Below, piece by piece: positions 25,601 through 37,229 of a stretch of DNA of 64,000 bases. The stretch covers positions 3,898,240-3,962,239 of the forward strand of contig JAQOTA010000052.1 in NCBI GenBank assembly GCA_029532415.1. The letters are read 5' to 3'. Position 1 is the first letter of the stretch. Every line of letters starts with the position of its first letter. The translations under genes were made by a program, and so were the position numbers. The notes beneath the pieces are model-generated. The model did not search any database. It had not been told where the DNA came from and worked only from the letters and a program-made list of their open reading frames with translations. This stretch comes from Marasmius tenuissimus. Lineage: Eukaryota > Basidiomycota > Agaricomycetes > Agaricales > Marasmiaceae.

Positions 25601-25976
25601 AAATTTTCGAAATTGAATTGAACTATGCATATTTGGCAGCAGAAATACTCACCAGAAGGTGAGGTGTTATATTTCTACTTCATATCCCGCAACAAGATAA
25701 GTTTTTGCCCCAGCTGTGTCAGAAGAAGTCATAAAGACAAAGCAAGCCGCGAGTTTAAGAGTCATCAAGAGATAGAGAGTCATAGTATGGCTAAATCAGT
25801 CTGAGATACTATCAGTATGTTCCTGTGGTCCTGGCACCTTATAACAATGACAATCAATACCAGGTCACAAATAATTTGGCAGCAAGAGCCCGGAATGAGA
25901 CACCCAATGCTACTACTAATAGCAACCCATCCATAGAAGAGGAACTATAGCCGTTAATGTAATCTATCAAAAAGTA

Positions 25977-27950
25977 TCAAGAAGCATGATCTATGTCCAT
26001 GGGAGATCGTGCCCAATATCTGGCAGACACAACACCCTTGGGAAGGCCGCTATAATGTGCAAACATCGCAAAAACCATCATCATCTCTGAACTCGTTCTC
26101 CCCCAGGTTTCTATGAGATCTTGGCCGGTATGGCCTGGGCAAACATGTTCCCGCATCTCTGGCGATATCGAGGAATCATAATGGCTGGCCGCCGCATCGG
26201 CATCAAGTATCTGGCCTATGCCCAAAGATAGAAGATCTGATTTGGAACCCTTGAATTCATTGAAAGATAGAAGAAGCACTGGGTTCAATCCGTCACGGCT
26301 TGCAGGGTCTGCCAGGCAGCTGCTTTTGAGCAAAGTGGAGAGGGCGTCGCTATTCTTGTCAATGTATGCATCGATCAAGGTTTCAAAGAACTTGTAGTCA
26401 CGAGGGGTGGTAATGGTATTTCCAGCTGAGACGTTGGGAATGAAACAACACGCGTCAGTAAGAATAGAAGGAAAAACAATCAAACATAGTACCCTCGATG
26501 GTATTTGTTGTATGAGCACACTCATCCCTATGTCTAGCCCCCCAATCCTCCTTTCGACAAGCAAGTGAACAGTAGACTCTACTCCTGCAACCCGTGCATC
26601 GACGATAACGTATGCCTGCCCCCGATGAGGTATTGCACTGAACAACCACTATTAGAAAAGCAGGGGATGAAAATTACTGCAAGTATCACTCACTGCTGCC
26701 GAGTCACAATGGCAGTGTTGCTTGTGACGTTCTCGTAAACCTTGGAGGATCTTTGTGTTTTCAAAGAAACACATCCACTGTCGGGCAATCGATTCTGGCA
26801 TCCACTTCGCAGGAGAAAGTTGGGCGAGCTTTTTCGTATGTCGGATATATGAGCGGAGGACCTCAGGATAAACCAGGTAGGAACCAATGGAGTCCAAGGT
26901 TCTAGCGACTTCACGAAAAAACCTTTCCTCTGGTGAGAGCATGTGCCCATGAATGACGTCGATTGTGTAAAAAGATTCTCGAGCGTGATAGAGGGCTGGA
27001 ATGATTCCGCATTCAATGGTGTGCTGGGCTTTCGAAGGGGAGATGAAACCTTGACGGAGCAGTCGGAGTGCTTGTACCGCCAAGTGATAGATGATCTTCG
27101 ACTCTTGGTTCGTGGTCAACGGGCTGATCTTCCGTTTACAAACCAAGACCTTGATCATCTGCACCTGCAGACGAATCGCCCAGGCAAAGTTTGCAAGGAC
27201 CCACACCGGCTCTATCTCTGCTTCGGGGAAGTGATGCCTCACCGAGTGTATCACTAGAAATAGCCTTCTAAAGTACAACAGCTCTTGGACACCCATTATA
27301 CGCAGGCAGCCTATGCCGCGCTCCAGGTGCTCAAGCATCTTCCCTCCCAAGCTTTCGTCGACCTGATATGGATGCGGAAGACCCATGATCACAGACTGAT
27401 CAGCGGAGGGGGAAGTAGTGGCCACTTTACCAAGGACAAGAGACCACGGACCCAAAAGGGTGGGTCGATTGTGAAGGACGTGAATCCACGTCTGACAAAC
27501 CAGGTGATGAAGAGATGGCGCAACACTCCGAATACCACCCGAGTCAATGTGCGAGTCGCCCATAAACAAGGATGGGACTATCATCAACAGGTCCTTGAAA
27601 ATGCTATTTACTCCTACATCCGAGGTGGGGCTGTTGACGGAACGGACCAGCTGAAGGAGAAAGAACGCGATCCATTTGGATAGCGTTGGTACCAAGTTAT
27701 TTGCAAGATATTTGGAGGTAGTGTCCTGTTCCGTTTTCATGAACGTGAAAAGAGCGCTGATGGCGTCAAAGGCTTTTCGAATGCGAGGAGGTACGGGAAC
27801 GTCAAGGGGGGTAGAAGTATTGGGGGCTTTGTTCGTCCGAAGATAAAGGATAGCCAGCGCGGCAGTCTTGAACTTCCACATTGGTTCAGAGACTTGGAGA
27901 TACAAGTCTTCTGGTAGTGAATCTTCGTCTTCCGCTGCTTTACCTTCCAT
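25977..27950 (-). CDS. MYND-type zinc-finger protein
   Basis: Three exons give a frame-consistent protein of 616 aa: 27950-26694, 26637-26493 and 26425-25977. Introns are 56 and 67 nt with GT-AG ends. Exon 1 encodes a helical N-terminal region with no family I recognise (MEGKAAEDEDSLPEDLYLQV...). Its end (HKQHCHCDSAA) and exon 2 form a Cys/His cluster: CNTSSGAGIRYRRCTGCRSR, then VYCSLACRKEDW, then HRDEC. That is the MYND pattern with CxxC, YCSxxC and HxxxC. The C-terminal exon is globular and ends WARSPMDIDHAS. MYND fingers bind proline-rich partners; large families of such proteins of unknown role exist in agaricomycetes. It is the best-preserved ordinary gene here and contains no hairpin element. 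Confidence 0.83.
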
Positions 27951-28333
27951 CGCTATGTAGAATAAATGTGTTGAACAGTGATGGTGGTGGTTCGTGTGTA
28001 AGGCGTGCCCAGGTGGTCCAACGTGGCCCTGTTAATTTCCCGAGTTTTATGAACTTACAAATTATGTAAGTATTTCTCAGGATTCGGACTGTAAGTACTC
28101 GAAGACAAAGCGGGTCTCTAGTACCCGCTTGAAACCCCATTACCAGACATTGGTAACGATTGAAGTCCTTCACTCGAGAAACAAAATTTCGGCCACGAAT
28201 CAAACGGGTTTCCACTTAATCGAAAGTGCCATTCGGGCCGGGGTTACAAGTTTGCAACGGGTATATGATAGCAAGGAGAATAGAAACACATTCAAGATCA
28301 CGTTTGAGGAGAGAGTACCTAACAATCTGTCCA

Positions 28334-28411
28334 GACAACCTGGATCCAGGTTCAGGTCCCGACCTGGATCCAGGGGCAAACCTGGATCTAGGGGGGGGTG
28401 AACCTGGATCT
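28334..28411. repeat. Palindromic CCTGGATCCAGG mini-repeat
   Basis: Four copies of CCTGGATC(C/T)(A)GG-like palindromes spaced 15-25 bp apart, immediately upstream of the first hairpin elements. Function unknown. Confidence 0.65.
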
Positions 28412-28416
28412 CTGGG

Positions 28417-28570
28417 TTGGTTTAAGGAACTCTCGACCTTAGACCAACTCCCGGGTTTGGTTTAAGGAGTTCCTGTCCTTGGACCAACTCCCGGGAGGCC
28501 CTGTCAAGCATGCACCAGGAGAACAGTGCAAGTTGGTTTAAGGAACTCTCATCCTTAAACCAACTCCTGG
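28417..28570 (+). repeat. Three tandem TTGGTTTAAGG hairpins
   Basis: Hairpins begin near 28417, 28457 and 28533, each followed by the CTCCCGGGAGG or CTCCTGGAGG palindrome. This GC-rich tail variant also heads the TLH-2 region (40975-41290). Confidence 0.78.
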
Positions 28571-28574
28571 AGGC

Positions 28575-30528
28575 CGTGTTGTCTGTTGAGCAAGGGTATG
28601 TTTGGTGCGAGTTTTTCTTTTTTTTTTCTGTTGAAACAAGTCGAGGTTGGTGCTCTCAAATCAGTTTGGTTTAGCAAATTATTTTCCTTGAACCAAAGAG
28701 CTGTCGCACTGTCACAGCACTGTGACTGTGTCATATGACTGGAAGACTGTTGGTTAGACTGACTGGGTCAACAATTGAAAGTTCAGACTGTGAAAAAGAT
28801 GATGTTTGGTTTAAGTAAATAATTCTGTTAAACCAAGTGCTCAAAAATGCGAAGCTGGGAACATCTGATTGGTGGACATGATGAATCTAATAGGTGGGAC
28901 TCTTTTTCAAAAATGCGAAAATTAGTGGGTGATATTGGTGGGGTGTTCAGTTTGTTGGTTTAAGCAACAGAGAGTGTTAAACCAAGTGTTCAAAAAAAAA
29001 CAGCAAAGTGGAGATATTTGAAATGGTTAAATGATGGCCATAATGGTTCAGGAAGGTTATACCAATGACTGACAGGGTGGAAAAGGGAAGGGAGGCACAA
29101 AAATGCGGACTTGGTGGGAGATGGTGGTGGTAGGAGGTCAAGAGAGGTAGGGTGGGAAAGTGATGGGACATGGAATGATGATGAGTCACATGGGTCAGGT
29201 GACAGATCACATGACCGCCTTTTGTGACATTTAGTGGAGGGTGTGACACTTTCCCACACTCCCTCTCTTGACCTCTTACCACCACCATCACCTGTAAGTG
29301 CTGGATTTGTGTTTGGGTCAAAATCCACCCTTTGGTTTAACAAAATTCTGACACTAAACCAAATCAAATCAAATAAATAGTCCAAGTAGTCTTTGGTTTA
29401 AGAAAATAATTTCATTAAACCAAATTGTCTTCTGTCACTGCCTGTGAGTTGCATATGCATGCATTGTGTGTAATTTGTTAAATGTGCCGTGCTGAACCAA
29501 TCTCCAATTGCCTTGTTGGTTTAGTGAAAAATGCCAACTAAACCAACTGCTCGATCTGCTTCTTCAGCTGATTCAGCTCCACCAGGTGATTCATCTCTCA
29601 ATCTCTCCAATGTCGATTTGGTTTAACAATTTTTTTCCCTTAAACCAGATCTCTCTCAGCTCACTCTCTGTCCAGACAGCACCAAGCTGTATACCCATCC
29701 TGTGCTCGAGAGCTACAATCTTGTAGTCAACTCACGGCTCCAGCTTTTTGTTTGTCTGACCTGCAAAAATGCACAGACAAAAACATCCATCATGGACCAT
29801 CTTGACACGGACAGCCATGGTGTTTCGCTGACATCTGTGAAAATTCCGTTGGGACCGATTGCAGGTCCGAGTTTTTTTCTTTTTTGTTTTCATTTGGTTT
29901 AAGAAAAGAATTTTATTAAACCAACTGCTCTCAGGAATGCAAGTCAAGACTGGAACAAAATTTGATCAACTTGGATTCATACTGATCAATGAAGATGACA
30001 TGCCTGATCAACAGACATCTGTACCTCCAGTTATCGGTGCGATATTTTCCATTTGGTTTAAGGAACAAATTTTGTTAAACCAAATACTCACAGAGGCATC
30101 ACCCACACCTACAATTCCATTGCAACCGATTGCTGGGCCTTCCACTGGTTCAGCAACATTGATTCCGGCCAAAAGTGCGATTTTTTCTCTTGTTGGTTTA
30201 AGAAAATTAATTTGTTAAACCAACTGCTCTCAGGGACACCACCAGCCATTCGGTCTTCAGCTGAGACATCACAGACGAAGCCCACTACTACTTTACGGAT
30301 CTCAACTTTCGGAAAGGTGCTTTTGCCGATCCGTACAAGCTTTGTGTTTTTCCTCTGCAGTTTGTGCTCATGAGCGCATCGATCCCACCCCCTGCTGTTG
30401 ATTTCCTGAAGGAGAACTTTCAGCTGAAAAATTGCCTTGTCCTCCGCAGCCCAGCTCTATCCCCCACCATTTCCTACCACCGAATTGTCTGTGAGACACA
30501 TCCGCAGCGTCGTGCTGCCATTGACTGG
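28575..30528 (+). pseudogene. Internally deleted copy of TLH-2 (5' region plus fragments)
   Basis: 28575-29835 matches 41285-42530 almost base for base, covering the upstream region, promoter boxes, hairpins and the first exons. It then jumps to the equivalent of about 45400-45897 (linker exons and introns with hairpins), then to about 46485-46734 (the helicase segment around the DEAH box, starting ACGAAGCCCACTACTACTTT), and stops matching at about 30528. The zinc-finger, recombinase-like and most helicase exons are missing, so no functional product is expected. The deletions are in the same order as the parent, indicating internal deletion of a full copy. Confidence 0.87.
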
Positions 30529-30913
30529 TTTTGGAGATTAACAATATTAATCCGAGTTTTTGGGAAAAGATATTATTCATCGATCAAAATAATGAAAAAA
30601 AAAAGGCATTAGAGAGAAGGTTTAATTAATTGGCCAATACAGTGAGAAAAGAGAAATTGAAAATTAGTCCAAAAATGCGAAACTAAGGGTGATGATGGTG
30701 GTAGGAGGTTAAGAGAGGTAGTGTGGGAAAGTGGTGACAGGCAGTGATATTGCTTGATGAGTCACATTTATTTATATGTGGGAGCTGGTTTCCTACAAGT
30801 CACACTATTCCTCACACTCCCATACTCTCACACAGCCTTATTTTGACACCAATTTCAGGAAGAGCAAGGTTTGCTAAGTTGGGATTCACTCCTCTGAGAA
30901 GAATCTTCCCATC

Positions 30914-31174
30914 TTGGATATAAGTACAATTCAGTTGGATAAGGCATGTTATATAAGCTGTGGCATTTTGAGCAACAAATACATTGATGTTGTTGTCCGC
31001 CTCATTGTTGCACTTCTGCGCCCAGGAGGCGACTATTGTTTTCCCTCTTTTCCTGAGCTAAACACAGCTCTGACCAACCTGAACCAGAAGAAACGGGTTC
31101 TTGATCTCCACCGTGTTTTTCTGTTGCTGTGGGCTAGAGAGTGGGCATACTCAAAAGGAAAGGTTGGTGCGTGA
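30914..31174 (+). pseudogene. Diverged TLH exon-3 fragment
   Basis: Translation VRLIVALLRPGGDYCFPSFP and following (LNQKKRVLDLHRVFLLLW) aligns with the start of TLH-2 exon 3 (VRLVVALLREVGTYRFPTLP ... RRKKGVRQLHTVLMLLW). It is far more diverged than the adjacent deletion copy, so it derives from a different, older TLH copy. Confidence 0.7.
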
Positions 31175-31183
31175 CTTTACCAC

Positions 31184-32074
31184 ATGACTGAAGTCTCGGT
31201 CAACGAAGAACAAGCATCCGAAGATGGTGCTTCGGAAGAATCCGCTGACGAAGTGTTAGCAGCTATGGGTTCAGAAGGAAACTCGGATAACGATTCTGGA
31301 AATGAATCCGACCTTTGGGGTGGTTCACAGTACTCAAGTGGTCCCGAGGAGCACTTTGGGTTCATGAGATCAGATGACGGTTATAAAAGGATGAATTTCA
31401 TGACCGAAGCTTTACTTTCGGATGATTCTGATCTTGAAGAGGAGCTTACCGCGGGATATGATGAGTGTGAACAACTTGAATTCTCCGAATATCTTCGGAC
31501 TATGAAGGTATCCAATGAAGGAGTTGAACCGACGTTGAAACCCAATAAAGTTCGCATCCCGCACATGGGTAAATGCCCAAAGTGTACAATTGAGCAAAAT
31601 AGATGCCTAGCGGCATTTATCGAGATTAACAGCTTGAAGGCCTTTGTGCTTTTTGACAGTGGCAGTACTGCTGACGCTGTTAGTCCTGACTTTGCCAAAC
31701 TTGCGAAGTTACGAGTGTTCCAACTCGAAAATCCCGTTACCCTACAATTGGGAACGAAGGGCAGCCGCTCAAAAATTAACCACAGTTGCTATTCAGCATA
31801 CAAATTGAATACAATTGAATCAAAGTCTTACTTTGATATTGCTAACGTCGACCGCTATGATGCGGTCGTAGGGACTGTGTTTATGAGAAAACACGGTATA
31901 TCTCTGCATTTCGAGGATGATAGTGTACGGGTGAAGGGCTCACCTATACCCTCTCTTTCTGAGGGGGAGGAATTGCGGGAACTTGCACGTCGAAATGCGA
32001 AAAGACTATCCACAAAGTATGAAATTCTGGATGGCAAAGAGATTGAAATCAAAAAGCGCCCGGGATCGAATTGA
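31184..32074 (+). mobile_element. Ty3-type retrotransposon fragment: retropepsin region
   Basis: An acidic stretch leads into an aspartic-protease fold: AFIEINSLKAFVLFDSGSTA (the DSG active site, about 31670), then a flap-like region, then YDAVVGTVFMRKHGISLHFE, the conserved hydrophobic-G element of retroviral-type proteases. In Ty3 elements this enzyme processes Gag-Pol. The frame stops at 32074; a related reading frame resumes at 32297 with polymerase sequence, so the element is frameshifted or eroded. Confidence 0.78.
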
Positions 32075-32296
32075 CTACATGACAGTCAGAGATCCAATAC
32101 CGTCGAACCACCATGGACGAGATACGCTACCACCATTTTGGAGGTAGCAGAAGATAATGAAAATTCAGATGATAGACTGAATAGGCACTTACCCGTACTA
32201 ATGGGACCGAATGACTCCATTACAGTGGAGGATATGATTGCTCTGATGGAGTGAGTCAGTAATAAAAGCTACAAGAGTAAGAGTCTCAATGGGGAC

Positions 32297-32775
32297 TTGC
32301 ACAAAATTGAAGAACTCGTAAGAGAGTTCAACATCCAGAATGGGATTGCGGTAGCAGCCCCTAATGAGGCAAGCGCCAAAACTCCCGTTTTAGTAGCACT
32401 CAATGCGAGTGCCGAGCTATTTCAATCCCAAATTGAAATCAACAAGACTCTTAGTGGTAAAAAATACACTGAGGAAGACATACCTCGTTTGAAACAGCAA
32501 TGGTTGGAGGCTTGCAAGGACATTATGAGTGGTGTTCCTGAAAGGCTACCACCGTACCGAGAAGTCAACCATACAATTCCGTTAATGGACGCGGACAAGA
32601 AGTATAAGACATACACCCCTCGGTGTCCTGATTCAGTTCGGGAAGTTTTAACTGAAAAAATAGCTCGTTATACGCGTGCTGGCTGGTGGGAACCGCGAGC
32701 TGTTAGCTCTGCCTCACCAATGCTATGTAAAGCAAAGAAAGATGGCGGTCTACGTACCACTGTCGATTGCCCATG
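32297..32775 (+). mobile_element. Ty3-type reverse transcriptase, N-terminal fragment
   Basis: Contains VREVLTEKIARYTRAGWWEP, SSASPMLCKAKKDGGLRTTV and DCP, the opening of a Ty3-type reverse transcriptase (I-x-P/W...S-P-x-x-x-x-x-KKDG-x-LR). The sequence breaks at about 32775, well before the catalytic YxDD box, where it meets the opposite-strand gag-like fragment. Truncated and inactive. Confidence 0.78.
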
Positions 32776-33725
32776 ACTCGTAGCTTTTGTACCTCGGTAT
32801 CAACAATAGGATATAACCGTTGAGTGAGCTCAGGAGGTGCAATGTTGTACACTACCCCGGCCTCTTGGTCAATAATAATTTCTTGGGGGGCAATCAGCGT
32901 AAAGTTGTATTCCACAAGATAGTAGTGACGCAGTACTTGGAATACATAGCGACGTTGAAGCTCTCGATGATATTTGTGAACTCGAGATTGTATCTGTTGG
33001 GATGCCCGAGATGTAACCGATGGTAGTCATCGTCGAGTGTTACAATTCACCTCAGACCATCCTTCAACTCGGTATGACCACTTAGTGTTGTGCTCGGATG
33101 GCGAAGGGGGTCTCTGAGAAACAGAATCTTCAGGACGAAGTTCATCTGCATTGCTCGTAGCCTCTGGCTGAGTCTCATTGGCATTGCTTTCATCCTCGGA
33201 CTCTGGTATTACTGTGGTGCCTAGTCTCAGAGTAGACATCGGTAGTTTACCTCGACGGATAGCAGCACGGTTTATCTCATCAAGGATGTATGAGGCATCC
33301 ACTACTGCCGAATCTTGTCCAAACAGACTGTTTTGCGACAATGGGGTAGCAAACTCCTTGTTCTGAGACGAGTTGTGATTCTTCTTACTCGTCTCAGATG
33401 CTGCCTTACTGCTCACGCTAGGTTCGAGGGTAGACTCGATTGTATTGTGCATGATATTACTCGATGAATTATCTACCACCCTGCTACTACCACTAGGGAT
33501 AGCGGTCTGGGCACTCGAGCGTGGAGGGACAGCACTAGGTGTCTTCGTCTTCGAAGATGATGACGACACCTGGGTCTTAGACTTCGAGGTGCGGGCTATG
33601 GTCGTAGCCATAGGCTGCGCAACGTGTGGGATAGCGGGAGATGGGGAATTGTGGTGGTGGGGGAGTTCCTCGGAAGTCTTCTGGACTTGCTGTGAGGTTT
33701 TGCAGGTGTGTTTCGTAGCCGTCAT
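32776..33725 (-). mobile_element. Gag-like retrotransposon fragment
   Basis: On the minus strand, downstream of the LTR at 34030-33846, a Ser/Thr-rich frame starts MTATKHTCKTSQQVQKTSEE (33725) and runs to 33027. A second frame continues (VHKYHRELQRRYVFQVLRHY, about 32990-32930) to the junction at about 32775. The position (just inside an LTR) and composition suggest gag. No CCHC knuckle is seen in what remains. Probably one frameshift lies near 33030. Confidence 0.55.
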
Positions 33726-33845
33726 GGGCGGTTGTCGAAGAAATGGTATGGGCGAAATTTTTGCGGAATGTTACGAGCAAAGAGAGCAGAGAGTAGAGGA
33801 GAGGAGAGGGGCTATTGCAGGGGAATGACTGTTGTGTAAAAAATC

Positions 33846-34030
33846 TGTAAGGTCTCAGTCTCTCGATGGCCCAAGGCCTATAATACACAAGACAGGGCTT
33901 TCAATTCCACTGCTATGTACTAGACAACGTAGGGCTGGTGAGAGTAAGAGATAAAGAAAGAAATTACAAATAAGTGGCCTTTTATATATGACTCGTGGGA
34001 AATGATCTATCTATGGAGATTGTCGTTACA
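33846..34030 (-). mobile_element. LTR, 185 bp, minus orientation
   Basis: Read on the minus strand it runs TGTAACGACAATCTC ... CTGAGACCTTACA, with inverted ends TGTAA/TTACA and an internal TATATAAAAGGCC promoter box. It is about 95 percent identical by eye to the plus-strand LTR at 62250-62433. Flanking pentamers (AAATC, AGGGT) do not form a target duplication, consistent with the inner side being element sequence (gag-like, 33725 downward). Confidence 0.85.
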
Positions 34031-35577
34031 AGGGTCGCTTCCAGTTCCCATTCTTTCCTATTGCCCCCTTCCGAAGGAATGGAAAATGGCCGACATCATC
34101 GAATACCGAGTCGTAGGGTGCTCAGATTTTTTGGTGATACCACCCGAAGAAGCGTACCAGCTGGGTACAAAATTCCTCGACTACTACCTGTCATGACCAG
34201 AAACGACTTCTTACTTCCACTACCAACTCGCCCGCTACCGAAAGCTCTTCGGAACGCGACTTCTTCAGCCACTGTTACAGATGCACCTATTTCAGAAGAT
34301 GCCTGAAGCTCGCATCTCACGCCCCGTGGAGCTGGAATGTATTCGGATGTCATACCACCATACTTTACTTACTTACACTTCATAATTTTGATTAAGTAGG
34401 ACTTAATCTTATGGGAGAGGGCGTAACGGGAGTTACCGTAGACTTATTCCCTGTGGCCTGGCTGGTCTCTTGATGAGCCAGCTGCTGGAAAAAGTGGGTA
34501 GAGTCCATCACCTGCTGGACACTATCAACCGATCTGCCATGTACGATTCGGACAATGAGTAAAATACTTCTCCTGTCCTGTCCGAAATCTATTTTCCCTA
34601 CAAACAGGGTATGCGATATCACTAAATCTCTTCATATATTCGGTTTGATGCTGAAGGATCTAGTCACGAACGGTCTTCCGTGGGTGATGTCGGGGTTAAT
34701 GCCCAGGAAAAAATCCGTCCGAGCTTGTCAAACATCATCGTGTCTTGTCAAACTCCCCCCTCACCCAATGAGACAAACTGACACCCATATTTGCACTAAC
34801 ACAAATCCACATTCGGACGACGTCTGATCTTATTGAAACCAACCAAAACTATTCTCATCCCATCGGGTGGGATCCCTTGAAATTGCCAATTTGAACCATT
34901 CAATCGGGTTTTCATTTGCTTTGTTCTGGCTTGATGGAATACAATATCACGCTACAAAAGTGAGCAGATAGAGGGCTCCACGTATGGAAATGGACTTCAT
35001 GAGAACCTCGTATGTTTGAGGGATTGATTTCCTGCCACGGGTATGCTATGATGGTAAAATTCAGTCTCAATCCTGCACAAGGTAGAAATGGTAGCATTCC
35101 TTTCCTTGAGCAGACATCAAACAGTCGAGAGTGCTGTAAGTGAAAAACAAAACTGTTCAAAGTCGGAAGGTTCAATGAGCTGGAAGTGTGTAGGCAACGA
35201 AGAGGGCTCAAAATCACTGACACTAGCTTACAGTGAAATTAGTGAACAACGGGTGCATGGACTTGAGCGCTCTCGCCGACTTTGGGCAAAGGCTGAAATA
35301 AACTTGAGAGTATTCAGGGAATGAGAGAAACAGCCGGTGACAATGCGAAACAGCGGGGGCAAAGAAGAGGCCAGATGCCTGTTACCGCCATCAGGACGAC
35401 CGCTTCCAGCACTACCTTCATTCCACTGCCTTCCTGGTCACCACCCGGGTACGAAGTGTTCAAGGACCAGTTGACAAGGGTAAAGTACTCTCGTGTGGTG
35501 AGGCGGGGGAATTGACAGACCAGCAGTGGTGTTACTGTATTTAAAGGCAAAACCCGGGGGGAATTGGTTTTTTTTTC
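34031..35577. other. No gene recognised
   Basis: Open frames up to about 100 codons occur on both strands but lack recognisable motifs and coherent splice signals. No hairpin element is present. Likely decayed sequence between elements. Confidence 0.45.
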
Positions 35578-35582
35578 CGATG

Positions 35583-35665
35583 GAGTGGCGGGGTTTGAAC
35601 CCATGGCCTCCTGGAGTCAGCGAGCGTTGTTTCACAGCAAGGGACTTAACCATTCAGCTATTTGT
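35583..35665 (-). ncRNA. tRNA-derived sequence (SINE head or tRNA pseudogene)
   Basis: On the minus strand there is an A-box-like TAGCTGAATGGTTAA (35660-35646) and a perfect T-arm GGGTTCAAACCC (35602-35591). Between them lies CTTGCTGTGAAACAACGC, which is shared exactly with the plus-strand sequence at 57788-57884. The 5' and 3' acceptor arms are not complementary and the anticodon arm closes with a loop of the wrong size, so I do not assign an amino acid. Confidence 0.5.
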
Positions 35666-35812
35666 TCAAGCAATACAAATAAAATTTAACTGTACATAAC
35701 ACATCCTCATCTTCACATTTCTCTGCTCCTCCTGGATAGCTCTCAAAAGAATATGACTCTGTCCCACCACATGCAACATTGAATTCTGCTGTTGGTGCTA
35801 AGGCATGATAGT

Positions 35813-36354
35813 TAGACGACCGTTGAATGTAAATTCATCCTTGAGGGTGTTGCCAAACCACTTGATGAAACGAGCTTGCTGGAATATGATGTGTCTTCGG
35901 ACATAATCATGCGGAAAAATGGTGCGCAGTGGCTTGTGGATTTCAATAATGGCCCACCACTGCCTGACGTAGTTTGGAAGGTGCTCGAAGGGGCGAGTAT
36001 AGGACAATAGATGGTGCCATGCAGCTGGAGGGAGTGCATGTCCAAGTTGTGGTGTTGTTCTCCATAGCTTTTGCCAGTACACGGATTGGCGGCGGCTGTG
36101 GAGAAGGTATTGGAAAGGTTGAAACAATGAAAATTGCTGTAGACTTACTTTGGATCAACCCTTTGTTGGCGGACGACGAGGACGTCTTGCTCCGTGCAGT
36201 AAATACTAAGTATGTAGTCGTTGTCTACACCCCACTGATTGAAGACTTTTTCCTCAACACGATAATAAAGTGGAGTGGGAAAGGTCTGCCATATGCCCTG
36301 ATACCCGACAACAAAGTGGGTTGTATCATTGCATCGGTTCACAGTGTCGAACAT
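35813..36354 (-). pseudogene. Gene B' - diverged, 3'-truncated copy of gene B
   Basis: Exon 1 from ATG 36354 encodes MFDTVNRCNDTTHFVVGYQG ... QWGVDNDYILSIYCTEQDVL. An intron at the same position and phase as in gene B follows (GTAAGT ... CTCCACAG, about 36147-36094), then RRQSVYWQKLWRTTPQLGHA ... QWWAIIEIHKPLRTIFPHDY. Homology to gene B (55214-56041) ends at FTFNGRLT, so about 55-60 residues are lost at the C terminus. There is no hairpin in the intron. The shared CTCCTACCACCACCATC-type box lies just upstream on this strand (about 36380-36358). Confidence 0.8.
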
Positions 36355-36662
36355 GAAGATGATGGTGGTAGGAGGACAAGAGGGATGGCATGGGAAAAAG
36401 AGGAACTAAAAAAAAAACACAAATAGCCAAACACAAACAAATACAAAGAGTTTGTTGTTCTCACGGGGACCACAAGAAGCTGAATTCTTTCGACCGAAAG
36501 GTGATTTCACTGTTCAAGTTAGAAATTTCAATACAGTACGGTAGCTATCGGAGACAAGACAATCAAGAAATTGTAAATAGTACAAGTTGAGATCAAATCA
36601 GTGGAACGATAATTATCGGAGACAAGACAAATCAAGAAAGGTTATACTAGTACGAATTGAGA

Positions 36663-37220
36663 TCAAACTCGTAGGCGCTTGATAGTACTACAATGAGTAG
36701 AAGGGGAGTGCGATTCTGACCGACAGCGGATGCGAGGATTGCGAGTAGGGGTGAAAAGCTGGTTACGGCGCTGAAGCTGGAGTTGGTTACCGGGAGGGCC
36801 TTGATCATCATATAAGTCGTGGACCTCTTGAGCGAGGGTCTGCTCTTCCTCAGGCCCCCCTGCACGTTGTGGTGGTGGTGTTAAGGAAGAGCTACCGACA
36901 ACGAACCCATCCTTTTCATACTCCTCATCATCAGAGTCCTTCAGGAAAAATGGTGAGGCTGAGGGGCGCAGAGGTTCGGGTAGTGGGTGAAGCCCAGTGT
37001 AAGGAGCACTGGGTGATCCTAGAGTGCTGTCCTCTTCAGTTTCATCATCAATGAGCTCCTGGAGAATGTCCTTGTTGCAAGCCGCCTGGACAATCTCATT
37101 ATTGAAAATCTGCAGAGGTGAGCTTTGAATTGATGCGCCAAAAAAGAATAAACTGCATAAACGACTTGCCTCTTGTTGACTCTCCTGATCTTGAATATTG
37201 ACTTCCTTGGGCTGAAGCAA
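36663..37220 (-). pseudogene. Gene A' - 3' remnant of a gene A copy
   Basis: Encodes a C-terminal segment homologous to the last exon of gene A: GLHPLPEPLRPSASPFFLKD, DEEYEKDGFVVGSSS, AQEVHDLYDDQ, QLFTPTRNPRIRCRSESHSP and a final basic KRLRV. The counterparts in A are GLHPLPKATARLSLSPLVNY, DEQLDSFIVKTSPAR, QELSHELQDLQED, QLFTPTRLSPPPGNQLQYRS and KRRRVERK. It lies upstream of B' on the same strand, matching the A-then-B order at 48.9-56.0 kb. Only the 3' part is recognisable; sequence to 37.6 kb on this strand may hold further eroded exons. Confidence 0.75.
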
Positions 37221-37229
37221 ACTCGGATT

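Noticed and set aside
28620..28634. Poly-T runs near hairpins as pol III terminators
   Set aside because: No A or B boxes accompany them, and the hairpin loops and intron 3' ends are generally T-rich.
28977..29385. Minus-strand frames of 114-131 codons, repeated at 41687-42095
   Set aside because: They are conserved only because the whole promoter region is duplicated, and they read through hairpins and box repeats.
33027..34030. 33.0-34.0 kb as an intact retrotransposon
   Set aside because: Only one LTR and a gag-like fragment are present, truncated against an oppositely oriented polymerase fragment at about 32775.
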